Source: DASXUG01 sp964620425 | GTDB lineage: Bacteria > Pseudomonadota > Gammaproteobacteria > Burkholderiales > Methylophilaceae | Assembly (NCBI GenBank): GCA_964620425.1 | Contig: CAZUGV010000004.1 | Span: forward strand, 145,859 to 209,858 | Direction: 5' to 3' | Length of the DNA stretch: 64,000 nt | Part shown: positions 37,124 through 46,791 of the stretch, piece by piece | How positions within the stretch are numbered: position 1 is the stretch's first letter | Layout of the letters: every line of letters starts with the position of its first letter | The notes under the pieces: generated by a model | What the model was told of the DNA's origin: nothing | Seen by the model: only the letters and a program-made list of their open reading frames with translations | Database searches by the model: none | Program-made: the position numbers and the translations under genes

Positions 37124-37182
37124 AACCCGTTTTAGCCTGTGCATAGCCAAAAAAGGCAGTGCTGGAAAAAACGGGTTTTTTT
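37124..37182 (+). terminator. Intrinsic terminator, probable riboswitch expression platform
   Basis: AACCCGTTTT 37124-37133 pairs with AAAACGGGTT 37168-37177, followed by five more T. The long loop contains an inner GCC-A6-GGC hairpin and partial extra pairing. It starts 10 bases after the SAM-II aptamer and ends 32 bases before the metZ start, so it can attenuate metZ and may also end purF transcripts. Confidence 0.85.
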
Positions 37183-37214
37183 ACGTCTGCTATTTTTAAA
37201 AAAGGATTTTTGAA

Positions 37215-38399
37215 ATGACCGAAAATAATAGCCTAGAATGGCAAGCTGAAACACTAGCAGTGCGTGCAGGTTCTCATCATACCGAGTTTGGTGAAAACTC
37301 TGAGGCGATGTTTTTAACCTCAAGTTTTGTGTTTGAAAATGCCGCACAAGCTGCCGCACGTTTTTGTGGGCAAGTGCCAGGCAATATCTACTCACGCTTC
37401 ACCAATCCAACTGTCACTATGTTTCAAGAAAAGCTAGCTGCTTTAGAGGGTGCTGAGTTTTGTGTCGCAACATCTAGCGGTATGTCGGCAATTTTGGCGT
37501 GTGTCATGGGGTTGTGTTCAGCAGGCGATCACGTTGTGGCTTCGCGCAGTATTTTTGGAACATCCGTACAATTGTTCGGCAACATTTTAAAACGATGGGG
37601 TTTAGAGACTACATTTGTGTCGCTGACAGAGCCTGAAGCTTGGAAAGCTGCCACTCAAGCAAACACTAAGCTGTTTTTTGTCGAAACCCCATCTAACCCA
37701 TTAACCGAGGTGTGCGATATTGCGCTACTTGCAGATATTGCCCATGAGGCAGGCGCCTTGCTGGCAGTTGATAATTGTTTTTGCACGCCTGTTTTGCAAA
37801 AACCGTTAGCGCTTGGTGCTGATATTATTATTCATTCAGCGACTAAATATATTGATGGGCAAGGTCGATGTTTGGGTGGCGCAGTTTTAGGAAAAAAAGA
37901 CGTGTTGGAGCCTGTGTACGGATTTTTGCGCACAGCAGGCCCTACAATGAGCGCCTTTAACGCATGGGTGTTTTTAAAAGGCTTAGAAACGTTACCTGTG
38001 CGTATGGACGCGCATTGTCGCAATGCACTTGCGCTCGCCCAATGGCTTGAGCAACAACCTATGGTTGAGCGCGTCTATTACCCAGGCTTAGCTTCACACC
38101 CCCAACACGACTTGGCGATGAAGCAACAAAAATACGGTGGTGCAATTGTCTCGTTTGAGCTAAAAGGTGGTAAAGAGGCGGCTTGGGCGCTTATAGATTC
38201 GACCAAGATGATTTCCATCACCGCAAACCTAGGCGATGCGAAAAGTACAATTACCCACCCAGCAACCACAACCCACAGCCGAGTTACGCCAGAAGCACGC
38301 GCTGAAGCTGGGATAACAGATGGTTTGGTGCGTATTGCCGTAGGGCTTGAGCATATTGATGATTTAAAATCGGATTTAGCCTTTTTGTGCAATGTTTAA
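37215..38399 (+). CDS. metZ: O-succinylhomoserine sulfhydrylase
   Basis: 394 residues of the Cys/Met metabolism PLP family; makes homocysteine directly from O-succinylhomoserine and sulfide. PLP lysine K211 is in HSATKYIDGQG, with SSGMSAILA and SRFTNPT motifs. AAAGGA precedes the ATG. Gene order purF-metZ is as in Pseudomonas, and the upstream SAM-II element supports a methionine role. O-acetylhomoserine use cannot be excluded. Confidence 0.93.
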   Translation: MTENNSLEWQAETLAVRAGSHHTEFGENSEAMFLTSSFVFENAAQAAARFCGQVPGNIYSRFTNPTVTMFQEKLAALEGAEFCVATSSGMSAILACVMGLCSAGDHVVASRSIFGTSVQLFGNILKRWGLETTFVSLTEPEAWKAATQANTKLFFVETPSNPLTEVCDIALLADIAHEAGALLAVDNCFCTPVLQKPLALGADIIIHSATKYIDGQGRCLGGAVLGKKDVLEPVYGFLRTAGPTMSAFNAWVFLKGLETLPVRMDAHCRNALALAQWLEQQPMVERVYYPGLASHPQHDLAMKQQKYGGAIVSFELKGGKEAAWALIDSTKMISITANLGDAKSTITHPATTTHSRVTPEARAEAGITDGLVRIAVGLEHIDDLKSDLAFLCNV

Positions 38400-38606
38400 G
38401 TGTGATGTTGGCAAGTTTTTTATACCGATAAGACAGTTCTTAAATATCTATTTGTCAATTTCGTTGGGCTGCTTGACTGAGAAAGAGCTTTTCTGTTTTT
38501 TGTGATTTACCCCAAACTTATTTAATTACGTTTTTGCATTTAAACGGAGTAAAACTTTCAGAATGGAATTCCTGATTTCGGGTAAAATTACGTTTTTAAA
38601 TCAAAT

Positions 38607-41600
38607 ATGTTTCCTATGCTAAGTTTACGTGGCAGTTCAGCTCTTTCTGATTTTCGATTACACAAAATATTGAAGGTGTTAAGCACCCAAGCACCTAATG
38701 TTAGTCATATTTATGCGGAGTTTTGGCACTATGTTTGGTCAAGCGCAACGCTCAATGCTGATCAGCAAGATATCTTGAAGAAAATTCTCACTTACGGACC
38801 TAAAATGGTGGAAGAAGAACCCGTGGGTGAGTTATTTTTAGTGATTCCGCGCCCAGGAACCATTTCACCTTGGGCATCACGTGCTACTGATATTGCCAAT
38901 CATTGTGGTTTGGAAGCGATTCAACGCTTGGAGCGGGGAATTGCCTATTACATCAGCACACATGATGGCAATGTGTTGACTGAAGCTGAAAAGCAGACAG
39001 TCAAAGCCATCATTCATGATCGTATGACCGAAGCAGTATTTTATAGTTTAGATGCTGCCGCAAAACTTTATCATCAAGATACGCCTAAGCCGTTAAGTTC
39101 TGTGGATATTTTAACTGGTGGTAAAGCGGCGCTGGTGCAAGCCAATAGTGAGATGGGCTTGGCGTTATCACCTGATGAAATAGACTATTTGGTTGAAAAC
39201 TTTCAAAAAATTGGCCGTAACCCAACTGATGTAGAACTCATGATGTTTGCACAAGCGAACTCAGAGCATTGTCGTCACAAAATTTTTAATGCCGATTGGG
39301 TGATAGATGGCGAAAAGCAAGACTATTCGCTATTTGGCATGATACGCAATACACACAAACTTAACCCTGGTAAAACTGTGGTGGCCTACTCAGATAATGC
39401 TTCTATCGTGCAAGGTGAGTTAACCCATCGCTTTTACCCGCAAGCTGATGGGCGCTATGAGTTTGTTGAAGAAGAAATGCACTTCTTAATGAAAGTGGAA
39501 ACGCATAACCACCCGACAGCAATTTCACCCTTTGCGGGTGCGGCTACTGGCGCTGGTGGTGAAATTCGTGATGAAGGTGCGACTGGTAGTGGCTCAAAAC
39601 CCAAAGCTGGTTTAACTGGTTTTTCAGTATCAAATCTTAATATCCCTGGTTTTGTGCAACCATGGGAGCTTAATGTAAACGGTAATGCTACTTACGGTAA
39701 ACCTAGCCGTATTGCCTCTCCATTGCAAATTATGATGGATGGTCCTTTAGGTGGCGCGGCTTACAACAATGAGTTCGGTCGCCCGAATATTACAGGCTAC
39801 TTCCGTACTTTCGAGCTAGCCTCCGATGGCGAAATGCGTGGTTACCATAAGCCTATTATGCTGGCTGGTGGCGTGGGTAATATTTCTGCGCAACATTCTA
39901 AAAAGAATCCAATTCCCGCTGGTGCGGCATTAATTCAATTGGGCGGGCCAGCAATGTTGATTGGTCTGGGTGGCGGTGCGGCTTCTAGTATGGATACTGG
40001 TGCTAATACTGAGCATTTGGATTTTGATTCAGTGCAGCGTGGCAACCCCGAGTTAGAGCGTCGTGCGCAAGAAGTCATCGACCGTTGCTGGCAGTTGGGT
40101 GAAGATAACCCGATTTTGAGTATTCATGACGTAGGCGCGGGCGGTATCTCTAACGCTTTCCCCGAATTGGTGAACGATGCTGGCGTAGGGGCTTTATTCC
40201 AATTGCGTAATGTTCACAATGAAGAGCCTGGCATGTCGCCACGAGAATTGTGGAGCAATGAAGCGCAAGAGCGCTATGTAATGGCGGTATCAAAAGAAAA
40301 TTTAGGGTTGTTTAAAGAAATATGTGAACGAGAGCGTTGTCCATTTGCCATAATTGGTTACGCTACTGCGGAGCGTCATCTGACAGTGGAAGATAAACAT
40401 TTTGGTAACAAGCCAGTAGATATGGATTTATCTGTATTGTTAGGTAAACCTCCTAAAATGACACGCAATGTAAACCATGTTGAGCGTGATTTGCCAAAAT
40501 TTGATACAGCGGATATTGAGCTAAAAGAAGCCGCAGAACGCGTATTACGTTTACCAGGGGTTGCCGATAAAACTTTCTTAATCACCATTGGTGATCGCTC
40601 TGTGACTGGGCTTGTAGCACGTGATCAAATGGTGGGGCCATGGCAAGTGCCAGTGGCTGACGTTGCGGTGACCTTAGCAGGCTATCAAACCTATCGTGGC
40701 GAGGCATTTGCGATTGGCGAAAAAGCACCAGTAGCCTTGATTGATGCGCCCGCTTCAGGTCGTATGGCGATTGGTGAATCCATCACCAATATTGCAGCGA
40801 GTTTGATTGATGATCTGTCAGAATTAAAACTTTCTGCCAACTGGATGGCACCCGCAGGTCATGCAGGAGAAGACGCTGCATTATTTGATACGGTTAAAGC
40901 CGTTGGTATGGAGCTATGCCCTGCGCTTGGTATCAGTATTCCCGTGGGTAAAGATTCCATGTCGATGAAAACGGTATGGGATGACTATTCAACGAAACCG
41001 CAAGGTGAGAAAAAATCTGTCACTTCTCCCATTTCGCTCGTCGTAACAGCATTTTCCCCCACGTCTGATGCACGCAAAACACTGACTCCGCAATTAGTTG
41101 TAGACTCGCAATATCAAGCCGTTGGCGATACCAAATTGATTTTAATTGACTTGGGTAACGGTAAAAATCGCATGGGCGGATCTGCATTAGCGCAGGTGTA
41201 TGCCGCAACTGATAATATTGCGCCAGATGTGGATAGCGCAGATTCTTTGAAAGCATTTTTTGCCGGGATACAAAAACTCAATCGACTCGATAAAATTTTG
41301 GCTTACCATGATAGATCCGATGGCGGTTTGTTTGTGACCTTGGTAGAAATGGCCTTTGCTGGTCGATGTGGTGTGGATATTGATATTAGTCGTTTATCAG
41401 GTGATGCGGCGAGTGTTTTATATAACGAAGAGTTGGGTGCAGTAATACAAGTGCGCGCTACTGAAGCAACAGATATTTGGGCTGGCTTAAATCAGCTCTT
41501 GCCCGAGAACGTGCATATCATTGGCGAAGTTGTGCCAGACAATAATGGGATTATTATTCGCCAACATGGCGAAGTGGTGTTTGCTGAGCTACGTTCGACA

Positions 41601-42548
41601 TTGCATCGTATGTGGTCTGAAACGACTTATCACATGCAAAGTTTGCGTGATAACCCAACCTGTGCTCAGCAAGAATATGATCGTATTCTTGATTTAAATG
41701 ACAGCGGTTTACACGTAAAAATAACCTTTGACGAAAATGAGAATATCGCTGCGCCCTATATTGCTAGAGGAGTGCGGCCCAAAATGGCAATTCTGCGAGA
41801 GCAAGGTGTGAACGGTCATGTGGAAATGGCTTCGGCATTTGATCGCGCAGGCTTTGAATCATACGATGTACATATGAGTGACATTATTGCAGGACGCGTT
41901 TCATTAAAAGATTTTTCTGGTTTTGTCGCCTGTGGTGGGTTTTCATATGGAGATGTATTGGGTGCTGGTGAAGGCTGGGCTAAATCCATCTTATTTAACA
42001 GTCGTGCTCGTGATGAGTTTTCTGCATTCTTTGCGCGTGATGATTCTTTTGCGCTCGGTGTTTGCAACGGTTGTCAAATGATGAGCAATTTAAATAGCAT
42101 TATCCCAGGTGCTGAACATTGGCCGCATTTCGTGCGTAATAAATCAGAACAGTTTGAAGCGCGTTTTGCCATGGTGGAGGTGATGGAGTCTCCTTCATTA
42201 TTCTTTAGTGGCATGGCTGGCAGCCGTATGCCTATTGCCGTTGCACATGGTGAAGGTTTTGCGGAATTTTCTGAACAATCTGCTGTCAATGCAGTACTCA
42301 CTCATAAATTAGTGAGTATGCGGTATGTAGATAATGCAGGTCTGCCGACAGAAGTGTATCCGTTTAATCCAAACGGTTCACCGAAAGGCATTACTGGATT
42401 AACGACACAAAATGGACGTTTTAGTATTATGATGCCACACCCTGAGCGCGTATACCGCTCAGTACAGCATTCATGGCATCCGCAAGGTTGGGGTGAAGAT
42501 GCACCTTGGCTAAGAATGTTCCGTAATGCAAGAAAGTTTATAGCGTAA
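38607..42548 (+). CDS. purL: Phosphoribosylformylglycinamidine synthase (large, single-chain form)
   Basis: 1313 residues, the fused proteobacterial FGAM synthase. The synthetase half has NSEHCRHK, MKVETHNHPTAISPFAGA and the repeated second module (VADVAVTLAGY, HDRSDGGL). The C-terminal glutaminase has nucleophile Cys1153 in GVCNGCQMM and a HPERVYRS end. It acts at step four of purine synthesis. The 207 bp before it hold no other gene and presumably its promoter. Confidence 0.97.
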   Translation: MFPMLSLRGSSALSDFRLHKILKVLSTQAPNVSHIYAEFWHYVWSSATLNADQQDILKKILTYGPKMVEEEPVGELFLVIPRPGTISPWASRATDIANHCGLEAIQRLERGIAYYISTHDGNVLTEAEKQTVKAIIHDRMTEAVFYSLDAAAKLYHQDTPKPLSSVDILTGGKAALVQANSEMGLALSPDEIDYLVENFQKIGRNPTDVELMMFAQANSEHCRHKIFNADWVIDGEKQDYSLFGMIRNTHKLNPGKTVVAYSDNASIVQGELTHRFYPQADGRYEFVEEEMHFLMKVETHNHPTAISPFAGAATGAGGEIRDEGATGSGSKPKAGLTGFSVSNLNIPGFVQPWELNVNGNATYGKPSRIASPLQIMMDGPLGGAAYNNEFGRPNITGYFRTFELASDGEMRGYHKPIMLAGGVGNISAQHSKKNPIPAGAALIQLGGPAMLIGLGGGAASSMDTGANTEHLDFDSVQRGNPELERRAQEVIDRCWQLGEDNPILSIHDVGAGGISNAFPELVNDAGVGALFQLRNVHNEEPGMSPRELWSNEAQERYVMAVSKENLGLFKEICERERCPFAIIGYATAERHLTVEDKHFGNKPVDMDLSVLLGKPPKMTRNVNHVERDLPKFDTADIELKEAAERVLRLPGVADKTFLITIGDRSVTGLVARDQMVGPWQVPVADVAVTLAGYQTYRGEAFAIGEKAPVALIDAPASGRMAIGESITNIAASLIDDLSELKLSANWMAPAGHAGEDAALFDTVKAVGMELCPALGISIPVGKDSMSMKTVWDDYSTKPQGEKKSVTSPISLVVTAFSPTSDARKTLTPQLVVDSQYQAVGDTKLILIDLGNGKNRMGGSALAQVYAATDNIAPDVDSADSLKAFFAGIQKLNRLDKILAYHDRSDGGLFVTLVEMAFAGRCGVDIDISRLSGDAASVLYNEELGAVIQVRATEATDIWAGLNQLLPENVHIIGEVVPDNNGIIIRQHGEVVFAELRSTLHRMWSETTYHMQSLRDNPTCAQQEYDRILDLNDSGLHVKITFDENENIAAPYIARGVRPKMAILREQGVNGHVEMASAFDRAGFESYDVHMSDIIAGRVSLKDFSGFVACGGFSYGDVLGAGEGWAKSILFNSRARDEFSAFFARDDSFALGVCNGCQMMSNLNSIIPGAEHWPHFVRNKSEQFEARFAMVEVMESPSLFFSGMAGSRMPIAVAHGEGFAEFSEQSAVNAVLTHKLVSMRYVDNAGLPTEVYPFNPNGSPKGITGLTTQNGRFSIMMPHPERVYRSVQHSWHPQGWGEDAPWLRMFRNARKFIA

Positions 42549-42613
42549 GTTGTACGGTTGTAATAGATAGATTGTGCGTCATTAATTTTAATAATTATGG
42601 TAGGAGAGAGAAA

Positions 42614-43096
42614 ATGAATTGGTTGAAATTGGTTTTAATGTGTTTGGCGATGTCGGTTTCTTTTTCAAGTTTTGCGATCACCGATGATGAGCATGTTGCT
42701 TACACGCAAGCGGTTCGAGATGGTGATGTCAAAACTGTAAAGAAATTTCTTGATGCTGGTGTTGATGTCAACGAGAAATTTTTTACTTGGGAAGCACTCC
42801 AGATTGCCGCTAATAAAAACCAGTTTGCTGTAGTCAAATTATTGGTAGAACGTGGCGCGGATATAAACTACAAACACCCCATTACTAAAATGACGGCATT
42901 ACAATTTGCAGCCTATGAAAATAATCAGGAAATGATTAAGTACCTGGTCAGCAAGGGCGCAGATATAAACTCTAAAATGCGCGGTAACGTTTCTATTGTG
43001 CGTGCGATGCGTGATGAAGGTAATACCAAGATGGTAGAGTTTCTGCTAGCAAATGGCGCCAAAGACGATGGTTGTTTAGAAGAAAAATGTAATTAA
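42614..43096 (+). CDS. Exported ankyrin-repeat protein
   Basis: 160 residues from ATG 42614, with TAGGAGAG upstream; a GTG at 42572 lacks this. Signal peptide with SFSSFA ending, then three to four ankyrin repeats (AVRDGDVKTVKKFLDAGVD, LLVERGADIN, YLVSKGADINSK, FLLANGAKDDG) and a Cys-containing tail. Periplasmic ankyrin proteins in proteobacteria often accompany catalases or toxins; no partner is evident here. A terminator follows at 43147. Confidence 0.85.
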   Translation: MNWLKLVLMCLAMSVSFSSFAITDDEHVAYTQAVRDGDVKTVKKFLDAGVDVNEKFFTWEALQIAANKNQFAVVKLLVERGADINYKHPITKMTALQFAAYENNQEMIKYLVSKGADINSKMRGNVSIVRAMRDEGNTKMVEFLLANGAKDDGCLEEKCN

Positions 43097-43119
43097 GAAA
43101 TAACAGAGCGCATTAGTAA

Positions 43120-43530
43120 ATGAAAGTGTGCTTGAGTCAACTGAATAAAAGCCACCTCTTGATGGGGTGGCTTTTATTTATTGCTTGTACTGCTTGCATG
43201 AGTTCAACACCGCAAGCAGAAAACTCAATTGACGCTCTTGAAACGCTCACTGCGCATATTCGGGTGTTGGCATCGTCGTGCGCTGCTTGTCATGGCACCA
43301 ACGGTAATAGTGTTAGCGGTTCTCCTGTGTTAGCTGGGCTTGATAAAAATCACTTCATATCACAAATGCTTGCGTTTCGATCAGGTGCGCGCGCTGCCAC
43401 GGTTATGCATCGACATGCCAAGGGTCTTACTGTCAGTGAGATAGAACAACTCGCAAGTTATTTTTTACAGCAAAAACGCTCACCTGCCAGTATGCCTCAG
43501 GCACAAATATTGGATGTACGTCGTGAGTAA
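43120..43530 (+). CDS. fccA: Cytochrome c subunit of flavocytochrome c sulfide dehydrogenase
   Basis: 136 residues with one haem site Cys54-Ala-Ala-Cys57-His58 and a likely Met ligand in the VMHRHAKGLT region, as in FccA/c553-type cytochromes. The N-terminus is hydrophobic (LLMGWLLFIACTAC) and acts as signal or lipoprotein anchor. The start is uncertain: ATG 43120 lies before a terminator-like hairpin at 43147-43175, and ATG 43162 (MGWLLF) is the alternative. It overlaps fccB and should accept its electrons. Confidence 0.82.
   Translation: MKVCLSQLNKSHLLMGWLLFIACTACMSSTPQAENSIDALETLTAHIRVLASSCAACHGTNGNSVSGSPVLAGLDKNHFISQMLAFRSGARAATVMHRHAKGLTVSEIEQLASYFLQQKRSPASMPQAQILDVRRE
43147..43180 (+). 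terminator. Terminator-like hairpin over the fccA start
   Basis: AAAAGCCACC 43147-43156 pairs perfectly with GGTGGCTTTT 43166-43175, nine-base loop, followed by ATTTATT. It lies 50 bp after the ankyrin gene and inside the 5' end of the fccA frame if that starts at 43120. Confidence 0.75.
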
Positions 43531-44824
43531 TTTTTCGTGTGATAAATTGAGACGAGACTTTCTAAAAGTTGCGACCATTTCGGCCGCTTCTAGTTTAATG
43601 TTACCTTTTAAAGTGCGTGGTGAAACTAATAAGCTAACTAGCACAAGTCCGAAAGCGCGTTTAGTCATTATTGGCGGGGGTTACGCAGGCGCTACGGCAG
43701 CTAAATATATTCGTATTTGGAGTCAAGGTAGCATTGAGGTGTTGGTCATTGAGCAATACAGTCAGTTTGTTTCATGCCCACTCAGCAATTTGGTTTTGGG
43801 CGGCAGTATCAATATCAATGATTTAACATTTGGTTATGATGCACTTAAGTTGAATCATGGTATTCAATGGGTACAAGATAAAGTGACAGGCATCGACGCC
43901 ACTGCAAAAAAGGTGCTGATGGCGCGAGGCAGTGTCAAATATGACAGGTTGATCATCGCACCTGGTATTGATTTTAATTACGACGCAATGCCTATGCTGC
44001 AATCTTTCGAGGCTCAACAGCAAATCACACACGCTTGGAAAGCGGGTGCTCAAACTGTCACTTTGCGTAAGCAGCTGGAAGCAATGCCTGACGGTGGTTT
44101 ATTTGTTATGAGTATCCCTAAAGCCCCATACCGTTGCCCGCCAGGGCCATATGAGCGGGTATGCCAAGTGGCTAGCTACTTTAAAAACATCAAACCAAAA
44201 TCTAAAATAATTGTGTTAGATGCAAATCCTGAAATTACTTCTAAAAAGGGTCTTTTCACTAAAGTGTGGGCGGAAATGTACGCAGGAATGATAGATTATC
44301 GCCCCAATAGTACAGTGGTTGAAGTCGATATAAAATCACGCACCATCAAAACGGAGTTTGAAAGCGTTACTGGCTCAGTGTTAAATATTATCCCGCCACA
44401 ACTTGCTGGCAAGCCCGCGCAATTAGCTGGGGCAGTGAATATAGACAAGCGTTGGTGTGAGGTGGATTTTCTAACTTATGAATCAAAAGTAGTTCCCGAA
44501 GTACATATTATTGGCGATGCGGTTTCTGCCGCACTCCCTAAATCTGCGCATATGGCGACTTCTCAAGCTAAAGTGTGCGCTAGCGCAATTGTTTCAATCT
44601 TCTCAAATCAGCCGCCAGACCCAGCACCAGTATTTGCCAATACGTGTTACAGCTATGTGAATGAGCGTATGGCAATGCATGTCGCCAATGTTTACCGATA
44701 CGATGAGTTGAAAAAAACCATGGTTGCAGCTGAGGGCGGTGGCGTTTCGGATAGCCCCTCTGAAACAGAAGCAAGCTACGCCAAAGCGTGGGCTCATAAC
44801 ATTTGGTCCGACGTTTTAACGTGA
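43514..44824 (+). CDS. fccB: Flavin subunit of flavocytochrome c sulfide dehydrogenase
   Basis: 436 residues. Tat signal with LRRDFLKVA (RR at 13-14), so it is exported folded with FAD. FAD-binding LVIIGGGYAGATAAKYI, then the FCSD C-terminal domain. The two redox-active cysteines expected for sulfide oxidation are seen as Cys208 in YRCPPGPYERV and Cys378 in NTCYSYVN. It overlaps fccA by 17 bases. A later GTG at 43523 could also be the start. With FccA it should oxidise sulfide or related sulfur compounds in the periplasm. Confidence 0.88.
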   Translation: MYVVSNFSCDKLRRDFLKVATISAASSLMLPFKVRGETNKLTSTSPKARLVIIGGGYAGATAAKYIRIWSQGSIEVLVIEQYSQFVSCPLSNLVLGGSININDLTFGYDALKLNHGIQWVQDKVTGIDATAKKVLMARGSVKYDRLIIAPGIDFNYDAMPMLQSFEAQQQITHAWKAGAQTVTLRKQLEAMPDGGLFVMSIPKAPYRCPPGPYERVCQVASYFKNIKPKSKIIVLDANPEITSKKGLFTKVWAEMYAGMIDYRPNSTVVEVDIKSRTIKTEFESVTGSVLNIIPPQLAGKPAQLAGAVNIDKRWCEVDFLTYESKVVPEVHIIGDAVSAALPKSAHMATSQAKVCASAIVSIFSNQPPDPAPVFANTCYSYVNERMAMHVANVYRYDELKKTMVAAEGGGVSDSPSETEASYAKAWAHNIWSDVLT

Positions 44825-44834
44825 GATTACTTTC

Positions 44835-46064
44835 ATGCATTTCAACCGCACGCTAAAAAAATCAACTGTTTGCGTACTGCAATTGAGCATATGTTTAATC
44901 AGTTTTGCTGATACAGCAGAAGTCATGTCGGTGCCTATTAACCCATCCACTGCAATTAAACTACCAGATGGCTTTAAGCTCACAGTATTTGCGAATCTAC
45001 CCAAGCTGGGTGATGGTTACGCCAATGACGCTAGAATGATTGCGATAGGGGCCGATGGATATTTGTACCTGAGTCAAACCAGCCAAGATCAAGTCATTAT
45101 GTTGCCTGATCGCAACCATGATGGCGTGGCTGATGAAGTGGTCGTAGTAGCAAAAACATTAAACAAGCCACAAGGTTTAGCCTTTGTAAATGGTCAATTG
45201 CTGGTGGCTAATCAAGATGGGGTAGTGCGCTTAACCTCTAAAAATAATCAGTGGCCTGCAAGCGAAATTACCCCCATTATCAAAAACCTGCCCACTGGTT
45301 GGCATACCACAAAAACTATAAAAATCGGCCCAGATGGCTATCTCTACATCAATGTGGGCTCAAGCTGCAATGTGTGTGAAGAGCCCGATCAAAACAGAGC
45401 CACCATTTTGCGCTATACGACCGATGGAAAACCAGCAGGCGCTTTGAGCCAACATGCGCAATCAGCTATTTGGGCGAGTGGTTTGCGCAACGCTCAAGGT
45501 TTTGCATGGCATCCACAAACGGGTGATATGTTTGCGACCAATGACGGTTCAGATATGCGTGCACTAAGCAAAGGTGGTGTGGTGAATGATAATTATCCCC
45601 CTGAACATTTGAATAAAATCGAGCCTAATAAGCATTATGGTTGGCCATATTGTTGGGGTGTTGCGCAAAATGGGCGAGGGCAGTTTGCCGATCCGAATGT
45701 GTTTGGCTCCGAGCAGTTTTGCAAAACTACGCAAACGCCTGCTATCACACTGCCAGCGCATAGCACACCACTTGGCATCACTTTTCTAAAAGGGAGCCAA
45801 TTCCCTTTGGAATATCAGTCAGATGCGATTGTCGCCTTACATGGATCTTGGAACCGTAAAACGCCCTCAGGATATGCGTTAGTGCGTATAAAATTTAAAG
45901 ACAACCTGCCTGTAGCCGTAGAGGATTTTGCAATTGGTTGGCTTCAAGGTAAATCTGCTTGGGGGCGTCCAGTGGATGTGATTGTTGCCCCTGATGGTGC
46001 ACTATACATCTCAGATGATCGTGCTGGGATGGTTTACCGAATTACGTATATCACAACCCCATAG
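44835..46064 (+). CDS. PQQ-type soluble sugar (sorbosone-like) dehydrogenase
   Basis: 409 residues, signal peptide to about residue 28, then a six-bladed beta-propeller of the GDH-B/sorbosone dehydrogenase family. Blade marks include MIAIGADGYLYLS, TIKIGPDGYLYINVGSSC, ASGLRNAQGFAWHP and VIVAPDGALYISDD. Such enzymes oxidise aldoses with PQQ in the periplasm. It starts 10 bp after fccB, so it is in the same operon; whether it shares an electron acceptor with FccA is inference. Confidence 0.85.
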   Translation: MHFNRTLKKSTVCVLQLSICLISFADTAEVMSVPINPSTAIKLPDGFKLTVFANLPKLGDGYANDARMIAIGADGYLYLSQTSQDQVIMLPDRNHDGVADEVVVVAKTLNKPQGLAFVNGQLLVANQDGVVRLTSKNNQWPASEITPIIKNLPTGWHTTKTIKIGPDGYLYINVGSSCNVCEEPDQNRATILRYTTDGKPAGALSQHAQSAIWASGLRNAQGFAWHPQTGDMFATNDGSDMRALSKGGVVNDNYPPEHLNKIEPNKHYGWPYCWGVAQNGRGQFADPNVFGSEQFCKTTQTPAITLPAHSTPLGITFLKGSQFPLEYQSDAIVALHGSWNRKTPSGYALVRIKFKDNLPVAVEDFAIGWLQGKSAWGRPVDVIVAPDGALYISDDRAGMVYRITYITTP

Positions 46065-46075
46065 GGGTATTGTGT
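46051..46075 (+). terminator. Hairpin at the end of the fcc unit
   Basis: CACAA-CCCC pairs with GGGG-TA-TTGTG around ATA, overlapping the dehydrogenase stop codon. No T-run follows, so its role as terminator is doubtful. Confidence 0.3.
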
Positions 46076-46298
46076 TAAACCCTATGTGGCAGGAGGGCAG
46101 AAAAGTTTAAGTGATACTTTTTAAAAGCATATCCGTCTGATAGATCGAATAAGCCTAGAGTTGTCATAGGGAATTTAGACTTTGTGCGAGCTATTTTTTT
46201 GGAGAACAAGCAGGCGGTAGAAGGGTAATTGCTGATCCACAAAAATACCTAATGCTATTTATGAGGAGCATGTGAATCTGCTTGTGCAAAATAAAAAA
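46076..46298. other. Intergenic stretch without recognisable gene
   Basis: Between the fcc unit and the tRNA terminator. I see no ORF with start and ribosome site, no tRNA and no repeat. Confidence 0.5.
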
Positions 46299-46334
46299 AC
46301 CTCAAGTGTAACAGTTATGTGTATCACTTGAGGT
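46299..46334 (-). terminator. Intrinsic terminator for the tRNA genes
   Basis: ACCTCAAGTG 46299-46308 and CACTTGAGGT 46325-46334 form a 10 bp stem. Read on the minus strand it is followed by seven T (A-run 46293-46299 on the plus strand), placing it after the tRNA-Glu gene. Confidence 0.88.
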
Positions 46335-46387
46335 TCTTATCTTGAATCTACTGATAAACTTAAACATTTAATCAGCTGACGCTTGTA

Positions 46388-46463
46388 TGGCGTCCCCACG
46401 GGGATTCGAACCCCGGTCGCCTCCGTGAAAGGGAGGTGTCCTAGGCCTCTAGACGATGGGGAC
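46388..46463 (-). tRNA. tRNA-Glu (anticodon TTC)
   Basis: 76 nt including an encoded 3' CCA. Acceptor GTCCCCA pairs with TGGGGAC, the anticodon loop CTTTCAC gives TTC, and the T-arm has GGTTCGAATCC. Transcribed on the minus strand behind tRNA-Ala. Confidence 0.97.
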
Positions 46464-46553
46464 ATAGAGGTAAAATTATACTAAAATTCTTAACTAATTC
46501 AAAGTTAAATTAGTGTGTTTGTTACAAATTTTTGAAGCTATCTAATAGTTTCT

Positions 46554-46629
<76 letters not shown>

Positions 46630-46791
46630 GACTTACTTCCTGAATCATTATCAGATGACAGGTCTTTTCAAGGTTTGCGCTTATTCAGAGCTCGTCGAAA
46701 AGAGGCGCCATATTAAAGACCAGAGTCTCTCTTGTCAATCAATTTTAGTCACAAAATCGTAATTTTAATTAAAACTTTTTGTGCTAGTACA

